The notes beneath the pieces were generated by a model. That model had not been told where the DNA came from. It saw only the letters and a list, made by a program, of their open reading frames with translations, and did no database searches. Positions 40,520 to 52,556 of a stretch of DNA of 64,000 bases are shown here, piece after piece. Source of the DNA: Micromonospora echinospora (GTDB taxonomy: Bacteria; Actinomycetota; Actinomycetes; Mycobacteriales; Micromonosporaceae); contig NZ_LT607413.1 in assembly GCF_900091495.1 (NCBI RefSeq), positions 4,355,001 to 4,419,000 of the forward strand, read 5' to 3'. Position 1 is the stretch's first letter, and each line of letters starts with the position of its first letter. The translations under genes were made by a program, and so were the position numbers.

Positions 40520-40712
40520 CCCCACGCGCCACCGACCGGTACCGGCGGAAGCACGAAGCCCGGTGCCGGCCGGCGCGGTCACCCGTCGGCCCGGTCGCGT
40601 CGGCGGGTGTCACATCGCTGTCAGAGTCACTCCGGCCAATAGAGCAATTTCTATGCTCGTGGTGGTTCCCGGCGCGGTTGCCAGCGCCGGCTGTCCGTCC
40701 TGGAGGTGTGCC

Positions 40713-41264
40713 GTGCCCCCCAACCACGTCCTGCCCACGTTTCGCCACCGCCACCGCCGTCGTTCGTCGACCCTGGTCCTGCTGTTCGGGCTGCTGCTCG
40801 GGCTGGCCGCCCCTGCGGCGGTGACGACCCCCGCGTCGGCGGGTCCGGTCATCCAGCGGGACTCCAACTGCTGGTCCAGCGGGTGGAGCGTGCCGCCGGG
40901 CGTCACCAACCCGGTCGCCCTGACCTACTCGTGGATCGGTAGCCGCTCCAACGGTGGCTACACCTACCGGTACTGGATCGTGGAGGAGCCGGGCCCGTAC
41001 TACCGGAGCAGCTACGTCGCCAAGTGCAGCGGCGACCTCCTGGTCTCCACCTCGTCGCTCACGCCGACCAGCGGGTTCGGCACGCCGTTCTGCACCAGCG
41101 CCGGGGACATCTACCCGCCGCAGGCGGCTTACGCCGACCGCTACGTGGGGCAGCGCATCGCCTGGCAGCGGCCGTACCTCGGGAAGATCACCTTCCGGTT
41201 CTGGCACCGGGAGTGGCTCGGCCTGTCCTGGTACTACGACTCCAGTTCCGTGGTGCAGTGCTGA
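40713..41264 (+). CDS. Secreted hypothetical protein, tryptophan/tyrosine-rich
   Basis: A 183-aa protein from GTG 40713 with GGAGG six bases before. A twin-arginine-like basic start (RHRHRRR) is followed by STLVLLFGLLLGLAAPAAV and cleavage near ASA-G at about 45. The mature part has four cysteines and many aromatic residues (GYTYRYWIVEEPGPYYRS, FRFWHREWLGLSWYY), suggesting a small beta-rich extracellular protein. I recognise no family. The upstream 193 bp contain a short dyad gagcaatttctatgctc (40643-40659), a possible operator. Confidence 0.65.
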   Translation: MPPNHVLPTFRHRHRRRSSTLVLLFGLLLGLAAPAAVTTPASAGPVIQRDSNCWSSGWSVPPGVTNPVALTYSWIGSRSNGGYTYRYWIVEEPGPYYRSSYVAKCSGDLLVSTSSLTPTSGFGTPFCTSAGDIYPPQAAYADRYVGQRIAWQRPYLGKITFRFWHREWLGLSWYYDSSSVVQC

Positions 41265-41278
41265 CCCTGACCTGTCAT

Positions 41279-41323
41279 GGTGTGGCCCCGGTCGCGGACG
41301 GCCCGCCCGGCCGGGGCCACACC
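41279..41323. terminator. Bidirectional hairpin terminator
   Basis: Perfect 13-bp arms ggtgtggccccgg (41279-41291) and ccggggccacacc (41311-41323), loop 19 nt. It separates the plus-strand secreted protein from the convergent aldo-keto reductase ending at 41337. Confidence 0.75.
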
Positions 41324-41336
41324 GTCAGCCGGCACG

Positions 41337-42209
41337 TCAGGCGGCGCGACTGAGCGCCTCGAACTCGTCGTCGGTCAGGGTCACCTCGGCGGCGGCCACG
41401 TTCTCCTCCAGGTGCGCCACCGAGGACGTACCCGGGATGGGAAGCATGACCGGCGACCGGCGCAGCAGCCAGGCCAGCGCGAGCTGCGCGGGCGTCGCGT
41501 GGTGGTCGGTGGCGACCGTGTCCAGCGGACCGCCAGGGCGGGCCAGGGCGCCGGTGGCGATCGGGAACCACGGGATGAACGCCAGGTCGTGCCGCTCGCA
41601 GTGCTCCAGCACCGGCTCGGCCCGCCGGTCGGCCAGGTTGAACAGGTTCTGCACGGACACGATCGGCACGATCTCCCGGGCCTGCTCGATCTGCTCCACC
41701 GACACCTCGGAGAGCCCGATGTGCCGGATCTTGCCCTCCTGCCTCAGCAGCGCCAGCTCGCCGAGCTGGTCGGCGAGCGGCACCTGCGGGTCGATGCGGT
41801 GCAGCTGGTAGAGGTCGATGGTCTCCAGGCCCAGGTGCCGCAGGCTCAGCTCGCACTGCTGGCGCAGGTACTCCGGTCGGCCCACCGGCCGCCAGTCGTC
41901 CGGGCCGGAGCGGGTCAGTCCGGCCTTGGTGGCGATCACCAGGTCGTCGCGGTACGGGTGCAGCGCCTCGCGGATCAGCAGCTCGCTCACGAACGGCCCG
42001 TACGAGTCGGCGGTGTCGATGAAGGTGACGCCGAGCTCCACCGCCCGGCGCAGCACCCGGAGCGCCTCGGCCGGGTCCTTCGGGTCACCCCACACCCCCG
42101 GGCCGGTGAGCTGCATCGCCCCGTACCCGAGCCGGTCGACGGGCAGGTCCCCGCCGATCCGGTACCGCCCCGACGCCTTCGCCGGCTGACCACCCGTTCC
42201 GACTGTCAT
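41337..42209 (-). CDS. Aldo/keto reductase
   Basis: A 290-aa NADPH-dependent AKR barrel. The tetrad is visible: Asp in FIDTADSYG with the catalytic Tyr, Lys in VIATKAGL, His in [10 protein letters not shown]. The C-terminal [17 protein letters not shown] strand-helix binds the cofactor phosphate. ATG 42209 (MTVGTGG) is preceded by GGGAGG; upstream in-frame starts lack a site. Substrate unknown. Divergent neighbours do not suggest a pathway. Confidence 0.9.
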   Translation of the reverse strand: MTVGTGGQPAKASGRYRIGGDLPVDRLGYGAMQLTGPGVWGDPKDPAEALRVLRRAVELGVTFIDTADSYGPFVSELLIREALHPYRDDLVIATKAGLTRSGPDDWRPVGRPEYLRQQCELSLRHLGLETIDLYQLHRIDPQVPLADQLGELALLRQEGKIRHIGLSEVSVEQIEQAREIVPIVSVQNLFNLADRRAEPVLEHCERHDLAFIPWFPIATGALARPGGPLDTVATDHHATPAQLALAWLLRRSPVMLPIPGTSSVAHLEENVAAAEVTLTDDEFEALSRAA

Positions 42210-42378
42210 GATCCGGATCCTCCCGTACCTCGTCGTCCACCGGCGGTCGGCTCCGCCGTTCATGTCCTCCGTCGGTCTTACCCGACGCGCCGTCCCCGAC
42301 GCGCGCGGCGGATGTGAGGTGATCGCCATCCGGCTGGCGTGGTCGGGGTGGTCGGCGCTACTAGCGGGATGCTCGATC

Positions 42379-44022
42379 TCAGACGCGGGTGCCCAGGATC
42401 ACGTCGGCGGCGCGCCAGGCCAGCGCGGCCACCGGGCCGTTGATCCAGGCCGACACCAGCACCGGCAGCACCGAGGCGTCCACCACCCGCAGCCCGTCCA
42501 CCCCGCGCACCCGCAGGTCCGGGTCGACCACGTCGGCGTCGTCCGGGCCCATCGCGCAGGTGCCGACGGCGTGGTAGCCGCAGTAGCCGCGCGCCAGCGC
42601 CGCGTCGAGGATCTCCCGCTCGCCCCGGACGGCCGGGCCGGGCAGCGTCTCGGTCACGATCCGCCGGGCGATCGGCCCGGTCGCGAAGAACTCCCGCATC
42701 CGGCGGAACGTCGCCACCGCCACCGACCGGTCGTACGGGTCGGTGAGGTAGCGCATGACGATCCGGGGCGGGGTCGCCGGTGCCGGACCGGTGATCTCCA
42801 GGCTGCCCTCGCTCTCCGGCCGGGTCACCCCGCCGAGGCACATCAGCCCGGCCTCCCGTTCCAGTTCCAGCGCCCGGCCCGGCCGGGGCGGGGCGGCCGA
42901 GAACGGGGCCATCAGCAGGTGCGCGTCCGGCCGGGCCTCCCCGGGCGTCGAGCGCAGGCAGGCGGCCACGTCGTGCACCGGCAGGGCGAGCGGTCCCCGC
43001 TTGGCGACCAGCCAGCGCATCGCCGCCAGCGACTGCCCGAGGACGTTGTTGAGGAGGGGGTTGTACCCGATCTGGCCGGCCAGCCGGTACTGGAGGGCCA
43101 TCATCCGGTGCTCCCGCATCCCCTGACCCACCCGGGGCCGGTCGGCCAGCACCGTCACCCCGGCGGCCCGCAGCGTGTCCGCCGGCCCGATCCCGGAGAG
43201 CTGGAGCAGCTGCGGGCTGGCGATCGCGCCGGCCGCGAGGATCACCTCGGCGCGGGCGTACAGGTCGACGCTGCGCCCGGCCCGGTGCACCCGCACCCCG
43301 ACCGCCCGGCCCGCCGTCACCAGCACCCGCTGGGTCACCGTGCGTACCAGCACGGTCAGGTTCGGCCGGTCGCGCACCGGGTGCAGGAAGGCGTGGGCGG
43401 CGCTGACCCGCTGGCCGTCCCGGATGGTCGCCGTGGTGTAGCCGATCCGTTCGTCGTCGCCGTCGTTGAGGTCGTCGGTGCGGCGCAGCCCCTGCCGGAC
43501 CCCGGCGTCGATCATCTCCTCGCAGAGTTCGTTCGTGCCGACCGCCGTGGAGAGACGCAGCGGGCCGTCCACGCCGGCATCCGCCGCGCGGTAGGGGCTG
43601 TCCTCGATCCGCTGGAACACCGGGCGCATCGCGTCCCAGCCCCAGCCGGGATTGCCCCGGTCGGCCAGCGCGTCCCAGTCGGCCGGGGCGCCCCGGCCGT
43701 AGATCATGCCGTTGATCGAGCTGGAGCCGCCGACCAGCCGTCCCCGCTGCCACACCTCGCGCCCGCCGGGGGTGGTGGCGGGGTAGTGCCAGGCCGTGCT
43801 CCGGTCGTCCATGAGCTTCGAGAAGCCCTTCGGGATGCGGACGAAGAGGCTGCTGTCCCAGCCGCCGGCCTCGACCACCAGCACCCGGGTCGCCGGGTCC
43901 GCGCTGAGCCGGTGCGCCAGCACGCAGCCCGCCGTGCCCGCGCCGACCACGATGTAGTCGAACTCTTCCACACTGGACCCCCGGTCGGCGATCGATGGAT
44001 CAGACCGTAGCCGGTCGGTCAC
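42379..44022 (-). CDS. GMC-family FAD oxidoreductase
   Basis: A 547-aa glucose-methanol-choline oxidoreductase. The FAD fold is [22 protein letters not shown] signature 1 includes [18 protein letters not shown], and the C-terminal catalytic His is in [14 protein letters not shown]. The following [16 protein letters not shown] replaces the common GNTNAP motif but keeps the Asn. Closest by eye to choline dehydrogenase-like enzymes; substrate unknown. GTG 44022 gives a short tail before the FAD strand; GTG at 43971 (VEEFDY) is an alternative start. Confidence 0.88.
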   Translation of the reverse strand: MTDRLRSDPSIADRGSSVEEFDYIVVGAGTAGCVLAHRLSADPATRVLVVEAGGWDSSLFVRIPKGFSKLMDDRSTAWHYPATTPGGREVWQRGRLVGGSSSINGMIYGRGAPADWDALADRGNPGWGWDAMRPVFQRIEDSPYRAADAGVDGPLRLSTAVGTNELCEEMIDAGVRQGLRRTDDLNDGDDERIGYTTATIRDGQRVSAAHAFLHPVRDRPNLTVLVRTVTQRVLVTAGRAVGVRVHRAGRSVDLYARAEVILAAGAIASPQLLQLSGIGPADTLRAAGVTVLADRPRVGQGMREHRMMALQYRLAGQIGYNPLLNNVLGQSLAAMRWLVAKRGPLALPVHDVAACLRSTPGEARPDAHLLMAPFSAAPPRPGRALELEREAGLMCLGGVTRPESEGSLEITGPAPATPPRIVMRYLTDPYDRSVAVATFRRMREFFATGPIARRIVTETLPGPAVRGEREILDAALARGYCGYHAVGTCAMGPDDADVVDPDLRVRGVDGLRVVDASVLPVLVSAWINGPVAALAWRAADVILGTRV

Positions 44023-44293
44023 TCACCCGGCGGCGGGGGGTCGGTCACCGTCCGTCGTCGGTCCGGTCGTGGACGACGATCCGGACACCGATCCCGCCGG
44101 GCCGAGGGACGATCCAGCGAAGCGCGACGGCGAGGAGTACGATTCCGGGCGCGCGGTCGCCGATGCCCGCCACCTCAACGTCCCGGTGCGGCGTCGCCCG
44201 CCGGCCATACGCGCCCCGCGCGTCGTTGGACAACTGTTCCGCATTCTGCAAGAGGGTCGGCACCCAGCCCGGCCCGGGGGAGAGACTAGCCTG

Positions 44294-45738
<1,445 letters not shown>

Positions 45739-45742
<4 letters not shown>

Positions 45743-46617
45743 CCGACGTCCTGACCGGCCAGGCCGCCGTCGACCAGCTGCTGGAGGTCCTCGACCTCGC
45801 GCCGACCGGCGCGACGACCTTCCGGGGGATCAGCCCCCCGGTCGGTCCGCAGCGGGTGTACGGCGGCCAGGTCGCCGGTCAGGCTCTGGTGGCCGCCGGC
45901 CGTACGGTCGACCCGGAGCGGTTCGTGCACTCGTTGCACGGATACTTCGTCCGCCCCGGTGACCCGAGCGAGCCGATCGACTACGAGGTGGAGAACGTCC
46001 GGGACGGGCGTTCCTTCTCGGTCCGCCGGTCGGTGGCCTACCAGCACGAGAAGCCGATCTTCTTCATGTCGGCCTCGTTCCAGCGCTACGAGGAGGGGCT
46101 GGACCACCAGGCCCCCACCCCGCCGGACGTGCCCGGCCCGGACGGCGTCCCCACCATGACCGACCGGCTCGCCCGCTACCCCGAGCGGCTCGGCATCTGG
46201 GCGATGATCCCCCGTCCGATCGACGTGCGCTACGTCGGCGAGCCCGGCTGGGTGCGCCCCGGCGACCGTCCTGCGGACCCGCACCAGCGGGTCTGGATGC
46301 GTATCGACGGCAAGCTCCCCGACGACCCGTTGCTGCACGCCTGCGCCCTGACGTACGCCTCCGACCTGACCCTGCTCGACTCGGTGCTGTCGGTGCACGG
46401 TGAGGTCTGGGGGCCCGGCGGCGTGGTCGGGGCCAGCCTCGACCACGCGCTCTGGTTCCACCGCCCATTCCGGGCCGACGAGTGGTTCCTCTACGACTGC
46501 TGGAGCCCGTCGGCCTCCGGCGGCCGGGGACTGGCCACCGGTCGGATGTTCACCACCGACGGCCGGCACATCGCCAGCGCGGTGCAGGAGGGACTGCTGC
46601 GCCGGGTGGAGGGATGA
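45739..46617 (+). CDS. tesB: Acyl-CoA thioesterase II
   Basis: A 292-aa double-hotdog thioesterase. The first hotdog has VYGGQVAGQALVAAGRTV and HSLHGYFVRPGD; the second ends ASLDHALWFHRPFRADEWFLYD and GGRGLATGRMFTTDG, with the D/T/Q catalytic network positions of TesB. It hydrolyses acyl-CoA to free acid and CoA. GTG 45739 is inside the pyk stop (4-bp overlap). This coupling is common beside pyk in actinobacteria, by recollection. Confidence 0.93.
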
Positions 46618-46668
46618 CGCGCCGGGGCGACCGGCCAGCCGTTCCGACTGGCCGGTAACCTGTCCGAC

Positions 46669-47136
46669 ATGCGTCTCTCCGCCCGGGTCGACTACGCGTT
46701 GCGCGCGACCGCCGAACTCGCGTCGGTCGCCGGTGACGGACCCGGACGGACCCGCCCGGTCACCGCCGAGCAGATCGCCCGGGCGCAGGACATCCCGCCG
46801 AAGTTCCTGGAGAGCATCCTGCTGCAACTGCGCCGGGGCGGCGTCGTGCACGCCCAGCGTGGCCCGGAGGGCGGCTACTGGCTGGCCCGGCCGGCGGCCG
46901 AGATCTCCCTCGCCGAGGTGATCCGGGTGATCGACGGCCCGCTGGCGCACGTCCGGGGGCAGCGCCCGGAGCAGGTCGGGTACCACGGGGCGGCGCGGTC
47001 GTTGCAGGAGGTGTGGATCGCCCTGCGCGCCAGCGAGCGGGAGATCCTCGAACTGGTCACCATCGCCGACGTGGCCACCGGGACCCTGCCCGAGCGGATC
47101 AACCAGCTCGCCGCCGACCCCAGAGCCTGGAGCTGA
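46669..47136 (+). CDS. Rrf2-family transcriptional regulator, no Fe-S cysteines
   Basis: A 155-aa regulator: MRLSARVDYALRATAELA and IARAQDIPPKFLESILLQLRRGGVVHAQRGPEGGYWLARP form the Rrf2 winged helix with its conserved GGYWLA wing. The cysteine triad that binds Fe-S or senses redox in IscR, NsrR and RsrR is absent: there is no cysteine in the whole protein, so it is of the CymR/RirA-unlike apo type. Target unknown; it follows the pyk-tesB pair by 51 bases and may be on the same transcript. Confidence 0.9.
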   Translation: MRLSARVDYALRATAELASVAGDGPGRTRPVTAEQIARAQDIPPKFLESILLQLRRGGVVHAQRGPEGGYWLARPAAEISLAEVIRVIDGPLAHVRGQRPEQVGYHGAARSLQEVWIALRASEREILELVTIADVATGTLPERINQLAADPRAWS

Positions 47137-47140
47137 CCCG

Positions 47141-47188
47141 CGCCCCGCGCCGTCACCGCCCCGCGCCCTCACCGCCCCGCGCCCTCAC
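47141..47188 (+). repeat. Three 16-bp tandem repeats
   Basis: Units of cgccccgcgccctcac at 47141-47156 (one base differs), 47157-47172 and 47173-47188. They fill the gap between the Rrf2 stop and the stop of the convergent decarboxylase at 47185; the copy number is likely variable between strains. Confidence 0.7.
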
Positions 47189-48621
47189 CGCGCCGGAGTC
47201 TCCTCGGCGAGCAGACTGTCCGCCGTGGCACGGAGCAGTTCCCAGGCCTCGTCGACGTGCTCCTCGCGGGTCTGCGGGGAGCCGACCGCCAGGCGTAGCG
47301 TGTACCGGCCCCCGACCCGGGTGTGCGTCAGGTACACCCGGCCGGTGGCGTTGACCCGCTCCAGCAGCGCGGCGTTCGGCTCGTCCGCGCCCCGGAGCCG
47401 GAAGCAGACCAGCGAGAACGGGTGCGGCGCAGTCAGCTCGAACCGGTCGTCGGCGCGGACCCGGTCGGCGAAGCGGGCGGCCAACGCCACCCCGGAGCGG
47501 ATGTGCGCCCGCAGTCCCTCGACGCCGTACCAGCGGAGCACGAACCAGAGCTTCAACGCCCGGAACCGGCGGCCCAGCGGCACCTGCCAGTCCCGGTAGT
47601 CGATCACCGCCCCGGACTCGGTGGCGGCGTTGCGCAGGTACTCCGGCAGCACGGTCAGCGCCTCGACCAGTTCCGCCGCGTCGGCCACCCAGAACGCGTC
47701 ACAGTCGAAGCCGGTGAGCAGCCACTTGTGCGGGTCGAAACAGTACGAGTCGGCGTACTCCAGGCCCGCGTGCGACCAGCGCAGCTCCGGGCAGACCGCC
47801 GCCGCGCCCGCGTACGCCGCGTCGACGTGCAGCCAGACGCCGTACTCGGCGCAGATCGCGCCGATCTCCGGCAGCGGGTCGACGGCGGCGGTGGAGGTGG
47901 TCCCGATCGTCGCCACCACGATCGCCGGCACCGCACCGGCGGCCAGGTCGGCCTCGAACGCCGCGCGCAACGCCTCCGGGCGCATGGCCTGAGTCTCCGG
48001 GTCCGCCTCGATCGGACGCACCCCCTCGTCGCCCAGACCGGCGATCCGGGCCGCCTTCTCGATGGAGGAGTGCCCCTGGGTGGAGGTGTACGCGCGGTAG
48101 CGGCGGTCGACGCCGACGGCCCGCCACCGGCCCCGGCCGGCCCGGTGCAGCGCCGCCAGGGTGGCGACCAGGGTCGCCGACGAGGCCGAGTCCTGGATCA
48201 CCCCGCCGCCCGGACCGGACGAGTGGAACCGCTCCGGCAGGCCGAGCAGCCCGGCCAGCCAGTCGAGCATCCGCGTCTCCAGCTCGGTGCAGGCCGGTCC
48301 GGTGGCCCAGAGCATGCCCTGCACGCCGAGCCCCGAGCTGACCAGGTCGCCCAGCACGCTCGGGCCGCTGGTGTTCGCGGGGAAGTACGCGAAGAACCCG
48401 GGATGCTGCCAGTGGGTGAGGTTCGGGGCGACCACCGTGTCGAGGTCGGCGAGCACCGCCTCGATCGGCTCCCCGACGGTCGGCGGACCGGCGGGCAGCG
48501 CGGCGGTGACCGTCCCCGGAGGGTCCTGCGAGGTCACCGGGCGCGCGTCGAGCGTCGACCAGTAGTCGGCGATCCAGTCCACCACCGCGTGACCGGCGCG
48601 GCGGAACTCCTCGGGATCCAT
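47185..48621 (-). CDS. Aromatic-L-amino-acid decarboxylase-like PLP enzyme
   Basis: A 478-aa group II decarboxylase. Features: MDPEEFRRAGHAVVDWIADYW start, HWQHPGFFAYFPAN substrate loop, VIQDSASSATLVATL, GHSSIEKAARIAG, the PLP aspartate in LHVDAAYAGAA and the Schiff-base lysine in FDPHKWLLTGFDCD. Homologues remove CO2 from DOPA, tryptophan or phenylalanine; which is unclear. ATG 48621 gives the normal N-terminus; GTG 48633 is possible. C-terminal codons overlap the tandem repeat at 47141-47188. Confidence 0.93.
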   Translation of the reverse strand: MDPEEFRRAGHAVVDWIADYWSTLDARPVTSQDPPGTVTAALPAGPPTVGEPIEAVLADLDTVVAPNLTHWQHPGFFAYFPANTSGPSVLGDLVSSGLGVQGMLWATGPACTELETRMLDWLAGLLGLPERFHSSGPGGGVIQDSASSATLVATLAALHRAGRGRWRAVGVDRRYRAYTSTQGHSSIEKAARIAGLGDEGVRPIEADPETQAMRPEALRAAFEADLAAGAVPAIVVATIGTTSTAAVDPLPEIGAICAEYGVWLHVDAAYAGAAAVCPELRWSHAGLEYADSYCFDPHKWLLTGFDCDAFWVADAAELVEALTVLPEYLRNAATESGAVIDYRDWQVPLGRRFRALKLWFVLRWYGVEGLRAHIRSGVALAARFADRVRADDRFELTAPHPFSLVCFRLRGADEPNAALLERVNATGRVYLTHTRVGGRYTLRLAVGSPQTREEHVDEAWELLRATADSLLAEETPAR

Positions 48622-49040
48622 GTGAGCTGCCACGCGACGAGTCGACCAACAATCCGTACGCCAGGCAAGGGTGTGTGACCTGTCCCAACGGCAGGCACCG
48701 GGCCACAGCCGCGGAATCCGCACAGCTGCGGCCCGGTGCACCACACCGCAGCACCCCCGACCCGTCCCGACCGGGGATGCCCTACCACCACCGGAACCAA
48801 CGTTAGGCGACCCCCGCCACCCGTGGGTGAAGCCGGTGTGAAGATCGTGTTTCGGGCATCTTGCCCCGCCCGGCCGGCGGGTGTTGTGCCGCACGACCGG
48901 GTCTTCTATCGTCCATCGTGCGTGGGGCCTTTCCTCCCGGCCGGTGCTGTCCCGGCCGGACCCGCAGCGCGGCGAGCGACCGTCGACCGGGCAAGGCGAC
49001 GGTGCCTTCGCCGTGCGCCCGACCTCCCCGAGAGGCCCGC
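48622..49040. other. Divergent intergenic region, 419 bp
   Basis: No gene, RNA or clear hairpin seen. It must carry promoters for the decarboxylase (minus) and the PL11 lyase (plus). The slightly AT-richer stretch 48835-48915 (gaagatcgtgtttcgggcatct, then gtcttctatcgtcc) is the likeliest lyase promoter; no reliable -35/-10 pair could be assigned. Confidence 0.4.
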
Positions 49041-51317
49041 ATGCGTACCCGAACCACCCGCACCGCCCTGCTCGCCGCCACCGCCGCCGGCACTCTCGCC
49101 GCCGGACTCCTGACCACCGTGGTCGCCTCGGCCGCCGCCGTCGGCTGCCGGGTCGACTACCGCGTGACCAACCAGTGGGGTGGCGGCTTCGGGGCCGACG
49201 TCGCCGTCACCAACCTCGGCGACCCGGTCACCGGCTGGACCCTCACCTGGTCCTTCACCGCCGGCCAACAGGTCGACCAGGCGTGGAACGCCACCGTCAC
49301 CCAGTCCGCCGACCGGGTCACCGCCCGCGACGTCGGCTACAACGCCGTGATCGGCACCGGCGGCACCGCCACCTTCGGCTTCAACGCCTCGTGGAACGGC
49401 ACCACCAACCCGGTCCCGGCGAGTTTCGCGCTCAACGGCACGACCTGCACCGGCGCGACTCCCACCACCCCACCCGGGACCACACCCCCACCGACCACGC
49501 CCCCACCGACCACGCCCCCGCCGACCACACCCCCGCCCACGACACCGCCGCCCACCACGCCGCCGGCCGGGGCCAAGCAGGTCGAGGACCTCGACCGGGG
49601 GTTGATCAGCGTCCGATCCGGCACCGGGAACCTCGTCTCCTGGCGGCTGCTCGGCACCGAGACCTCCGGGGTGTCGTTCAACCTCTACCGGGGCACCACG
49701 AAGGTGAACGGCACGCCGATCACGGGCGCGACCAACCACCTCGACAGCGGGGCCGCCGCCGGTGCCGCGTACACCGTGCGGGCCGTGGTGGACGGCGTCG
49801 AGCAGCCGCCGTCCGCGCCCGCGCTCCAGTTCGCGGGCGGTCACCTCGACGTGCCGATCCAGCCCCCGTCCGGCGGCACCACCCCCAGCGGCGAGGCCTA
49901 CACGTACGCCGCGAACGACGCCTCCGTCGGTGACCTCGACGGCGACGGCCGCTACGAGATCGTGCTCAAGTGGGACCCGTCCAACGCCAAGGACAACTCG
50001 CAGAGCGGCTACACCGGCAACGTGTTCGTCGACGCGTACACCCTCACCGGCACCCGGCTGTGGCGGATCGACCTCGGCCGCAACATCCGCGCCGGCGCGC
50101 ACTACACCCAGTTCCAGGTGTACGACTACGACGGCGACGGGGACGCCGAGGTGGCCATGAAGACCGCCGACGGCACCCGCTCCGGCACCGGCCAGGTCGT
50201 CGGGTCCTCCTCCGTCGACCACCGCAACTCCAGCGGCTACGTCCTCGCCGGCCCCGAGTACCTCACCATGTTCGACGGCCGCACCGGCGCGATCGCCTCC
50301 ACCGTCAACTACGACCCGCCGCGCGGGAACGTCGCCTCCTGGGGCGACAACTACGGCAACCGGGTCGACCGGTTCCTCGCCGGCACCGCCTACCTCGACG
50401 GCCAGCGTCCCTCGCTGATCATGGCGCGGGGCTACTACACCCGGGCGGTCATCGCCGCCTGGGACTTCCGCGACGGCACCCTCACCAAGCGGTGGACGTT
50501 CGACTCCAACACCTCCGGCAACGGCGCCGCGTACGGCCAGGGCAACCACAACCTCTCCGTCGCCGACGTGGACGCCGACGGCCGGCAGGAGATCGTCTAC
50601 GGCGCGGCCACCATCGACGACAACGGCCGGCTGCTCCACTCCACCGGCAACGGCCACGGCGACGCCCTGCACGTCGGTGACCTCGACCCGGCCCGCGCCG
50701 GCCTGGAGGTCTTCAAGGTCGACGAGGACGGCAGCAAGCCCAGCTCGTACTTCGCCGACGCCCGTACCGGGCAGATCATCTGGTCCACGCCGGCGTCCGG
50801 CGACAACGGCCGGGGCGTCTCCGGCGACATCTGGGCCGGCAGCCCCGGAGCCGAGTCCTGGTCGTCCGCCGCCAGCGGGATCGCCAACACCCGGGGGCAG
50901 AACGTCGGCCGCAAACCGTCCTCGGCGAACTTCCTCGCCTGGTGGGACGGCGACCCGGTCCGGGAACTCCTCGACGCCACCCGGATCGACAAGTACGGCA
51001 CCGGCGGCGACACCCGGTTGCTCACCGGCAGCGGCGTCGCCGCCAACAACGGCACCAAGTCCACCCCGGCACTGTCCGGCGACATCCTCGGCGACTGGCG
51101 CGAGGAGGTCATCTGGCGAACCAGCGACAACACCGCGCTGCGCATCTACAGCACCCCGACGCCGACCGCCACCCGGATCCACACCCTGATGCACGACCCG
51201 CAGTACCGCACCGCCGTCGCCTGGCAGAACACCGCCTACAACCAGCCGCCGCACCCGAGCTTCTTCATCGGTGACGGCATGCCCAACCCGCCCACCCCGA
51301 ACATCTACCCGCGCTGA
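49041..51317 (+). CDS. Secreted rhamnogalacturonan lyase, CBM2-linker-PL11
   Basis: A 758-aa extracellular pectin-degrading enzyme. Signal peptide residues 1-34 (TALLAATAAGTLAAGLLTTVV); CBM2-type cellulose-binding module about 35-135 (CRVDYRVTNQWGGGFGADV to LNGTTC, with cysteines at both ends); a Pro-Thr linker of TPPPT repeats to about 175; then the PL11 beta-propeller with Ca-binding DLDGDGRYEIVLKWD and YDYDGDGDAEVAMKTADG and the C-terminal GDWREEVIWR. PL11 enzymes cleave rhamnogalacturonan I by beta-elimination. ATG 49041 starts the signal peptide. Fits a plant-debris soil lifestyle. Confidence 0.94.
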   Translation: MRTRTTRTALLAATAAGTLAAGLLTTVVASAAAVGCRVDYRVTNQWGGGFGADVAVTNLGDPVTGWTLTWSFTAGQQVDQAWNATVTQSADRVTARDVGYNAVIGTGGTATFGFNASWNGTTNPVPASFALNGTTCTGATPTTPPGTTPPPTTPPPTTPPPTTPPPTTPPPTTPPAGAKQVEDLDRGLISVRSGTGNLVSWRLLGTETSGVSFNLYRGTTKVNGTPITGATNHLDSGAAAGAAYTVRAVVDGVEQPPSAPALQFAGGHLDVPIQPPSGGTTPSGEAYTYAANDASVGDLDGDGRYEIVLKWDPSNAKDNSQSGYTGNVFVDAYTLTGTRLWRIDLGRNIRAGAHYTQFQVYDYDGDGDAEVAMKTADGTRSGTGQVVGSSSVDHRNSSGYVLAGPEYLTMFDGRTGAIASTVNYDPPRGNVASWGDNYGNRVDRFLAGTAYLDGQRPSLIMARGYYTRAVIAAWDFRDGTLTKRWTFDSNTSGNGAAYGQGNHNLSVADVDADGRQEIVYGAATIDDNGRLLHSTGNGHGDALHVGDLDPARAGLEVFKVDEDGSKPSSYFADARTGQIIWSTPASGDNGRGVSGDIWAGSPGAESWSSAASGIANTRGQNVGRKPSSANFLAWWDGDPVRELLDATRIDKYGTGGDTRLLTGSGVAANNGTKSTPALSGDILGDWREEVIWRTSDNTALRIYSTPTPTATRIHTLMHDPQYRTAVAWQNTAYNQPPHPSFFIGDGMPNPPTPNIYPR

Positions 51318-51455
51318 CCCCGCCGACCGCCCTCCCGGTGTCCGCGTGCGCAACGCCGGACACCGGGGGAGCGGTGGGGTGAACGGTGGCGCACCAGGTC
51401 TGGTGCCGCCCGTTCACCAACGGCACCCGCCCCGAGCTCCCGGCGGGCCCGTCGG

Positions 51456-52466
51456 TCAGTCCGCGCGCCGCAGCCCGCCGGCCACCCGCTCCGCGACCAG
51501 CTCGAACGACCGCACCCGGTCCGCCACGTCGTACACCAGGGTGGTCAACATCAGCTCGTCGGCGCGGGTCCGCTCCAACAGCTCGCCGAGCTGCCGGCGG
51601 ACCGTCTCCGGCGAGCCCATCGCCTGGCCGTCCCCGCGCTGCGCCACGAACTCCCGCTCCATCTCGGTGTACGGGTACGCCGCCGCCTCGTCCGGGCTGA
51701 CCAGGGGTTCCGGCTTCCCGGAGCGCAACTTCAGGAACGACAGCGCGGCCGGGGCGGCCAGCCACCGTGCCCGCTCGTCGGTCTCCGCACAGACGGTGTT
51801 CACCGCCACCATCGCGTACGGCCGGTCCAGCCACTGCGACGGCCGGAAGCTGCGTCGGTACAACGCCAGGGCCGGCTCGGTGTTCGCCGCGCTGAAGTGG
51901 TGCGCGAACGAGAACGGCAACCCGAGCGCCCCGGCCAGCTGCGCGCTGAACCCGCTCGACCCCAGCAGCCAGATCGCCGGCTGCTCACCCCGCCCCGGGG
52001 TCGCCACGATCGGCCCCGACCGCTCCCCGCTGAAGTAGTTCATCAGGTCGGCCAGCTCCCGGGGGAACCCCTCCGCCGACAGGCCCTCCATGGTCCGCCG
52101 CAACGCCAGCGCGGTCAGCTGGTCGGTGCCCGGGGCCCGGCCGATGCCCAGGTCGATGCGGCCCGGATGCAGCGCCTCCAGGGTGCCGAACTGCTCGGCC
52201 ACCACCAGCGGCGCGTGGTTGGGCAGCATCACCCCGCCCGAGCCCAGCCGGATCGTCGAGGTGTGTGCCGCCAGGTGCGCGATCAGCACCGCCGGCGCCG
52301 AACTCGCGATCGCCGGCATGTTGTGGTGCTCGGCCACCCAGAACCGGCGGTAACCCAGTTCCTCGGTGCGCCGGGCCAACTCGGTGGTGTGTCGCAGCGC
52401 CGCCCCCGAGGAGGTCCCCGCCGCGACCGGAGCAAGATCAAGAACAGACAACGGTACGTCGATCAC
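51456..52466 (-). CDS. LLM-class flavin-dependent oxidoreductase
   Basis: A 336-aa luciferase-like monooxygenase. Start [57 protein letters not shown], and [18 protein letters not shown] are characteristic of the MsnO8/LuxA-like group. FMNH2 or F420 may be used; MsnO8-type members use FMNH2 (family knowledge). GTG 52466 gives the usual start; GTG 52475 and TTG 52478 are alternatives. It faces away from the Lrp gene's transcription direction neighbour, with 90 bp between their ends. Confidence 0.88.
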   Translation of the reverse strand: MIDVPLSVLDLAPVAAGTSSGAALRHTTELARRTEELGYRRFWVAEHHNMPAIASSAPAVLIAHLAAHTSTIRLGSGGVMLPNHAPLVVAEQFGTLEALHPGRIDLGIGRAPGTDQLTALALRRTMEGLSAEGFPRELADLMNYFSGERSGPIVATPGRGEQPAIWLLGSSGFSAQLAGALGLPFSFAHHFSAANTEPALALYRRSFRPSQWLDRPYAMVAVNTVCAETDERARWLAAPAALSFLKLRSGKPEPLVSPDEAAAYPYTEMEREFVAQRGDGQAMGSPETVRRQLGELLERTRADELMLTTLVYDVADRVRSFELVAERVAGGLRRAD

Positions 52467-52556
52467 ACGCCTCACCAACCCGGTTCGCTCCCGCCTTGTT
52501 CCTGCAAGGGCACCCTGTTACCGCAATTTGATGAGCAGGGGTCCCCTGCTACCACC

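Noticed and set aside
49480..49565. Short direct repeats resembling a CRISPR array
   Set aside because: They are in-frame Pro-Thr linker codons of the secreted lyase, with no spacers.
48906..51353. 815-codon open frame antisense to the PL11 lyase
   Set aside because: Gly/Val-rich shadow; the forward frame has a signal peptide, CBM2 and PL11 motifs.
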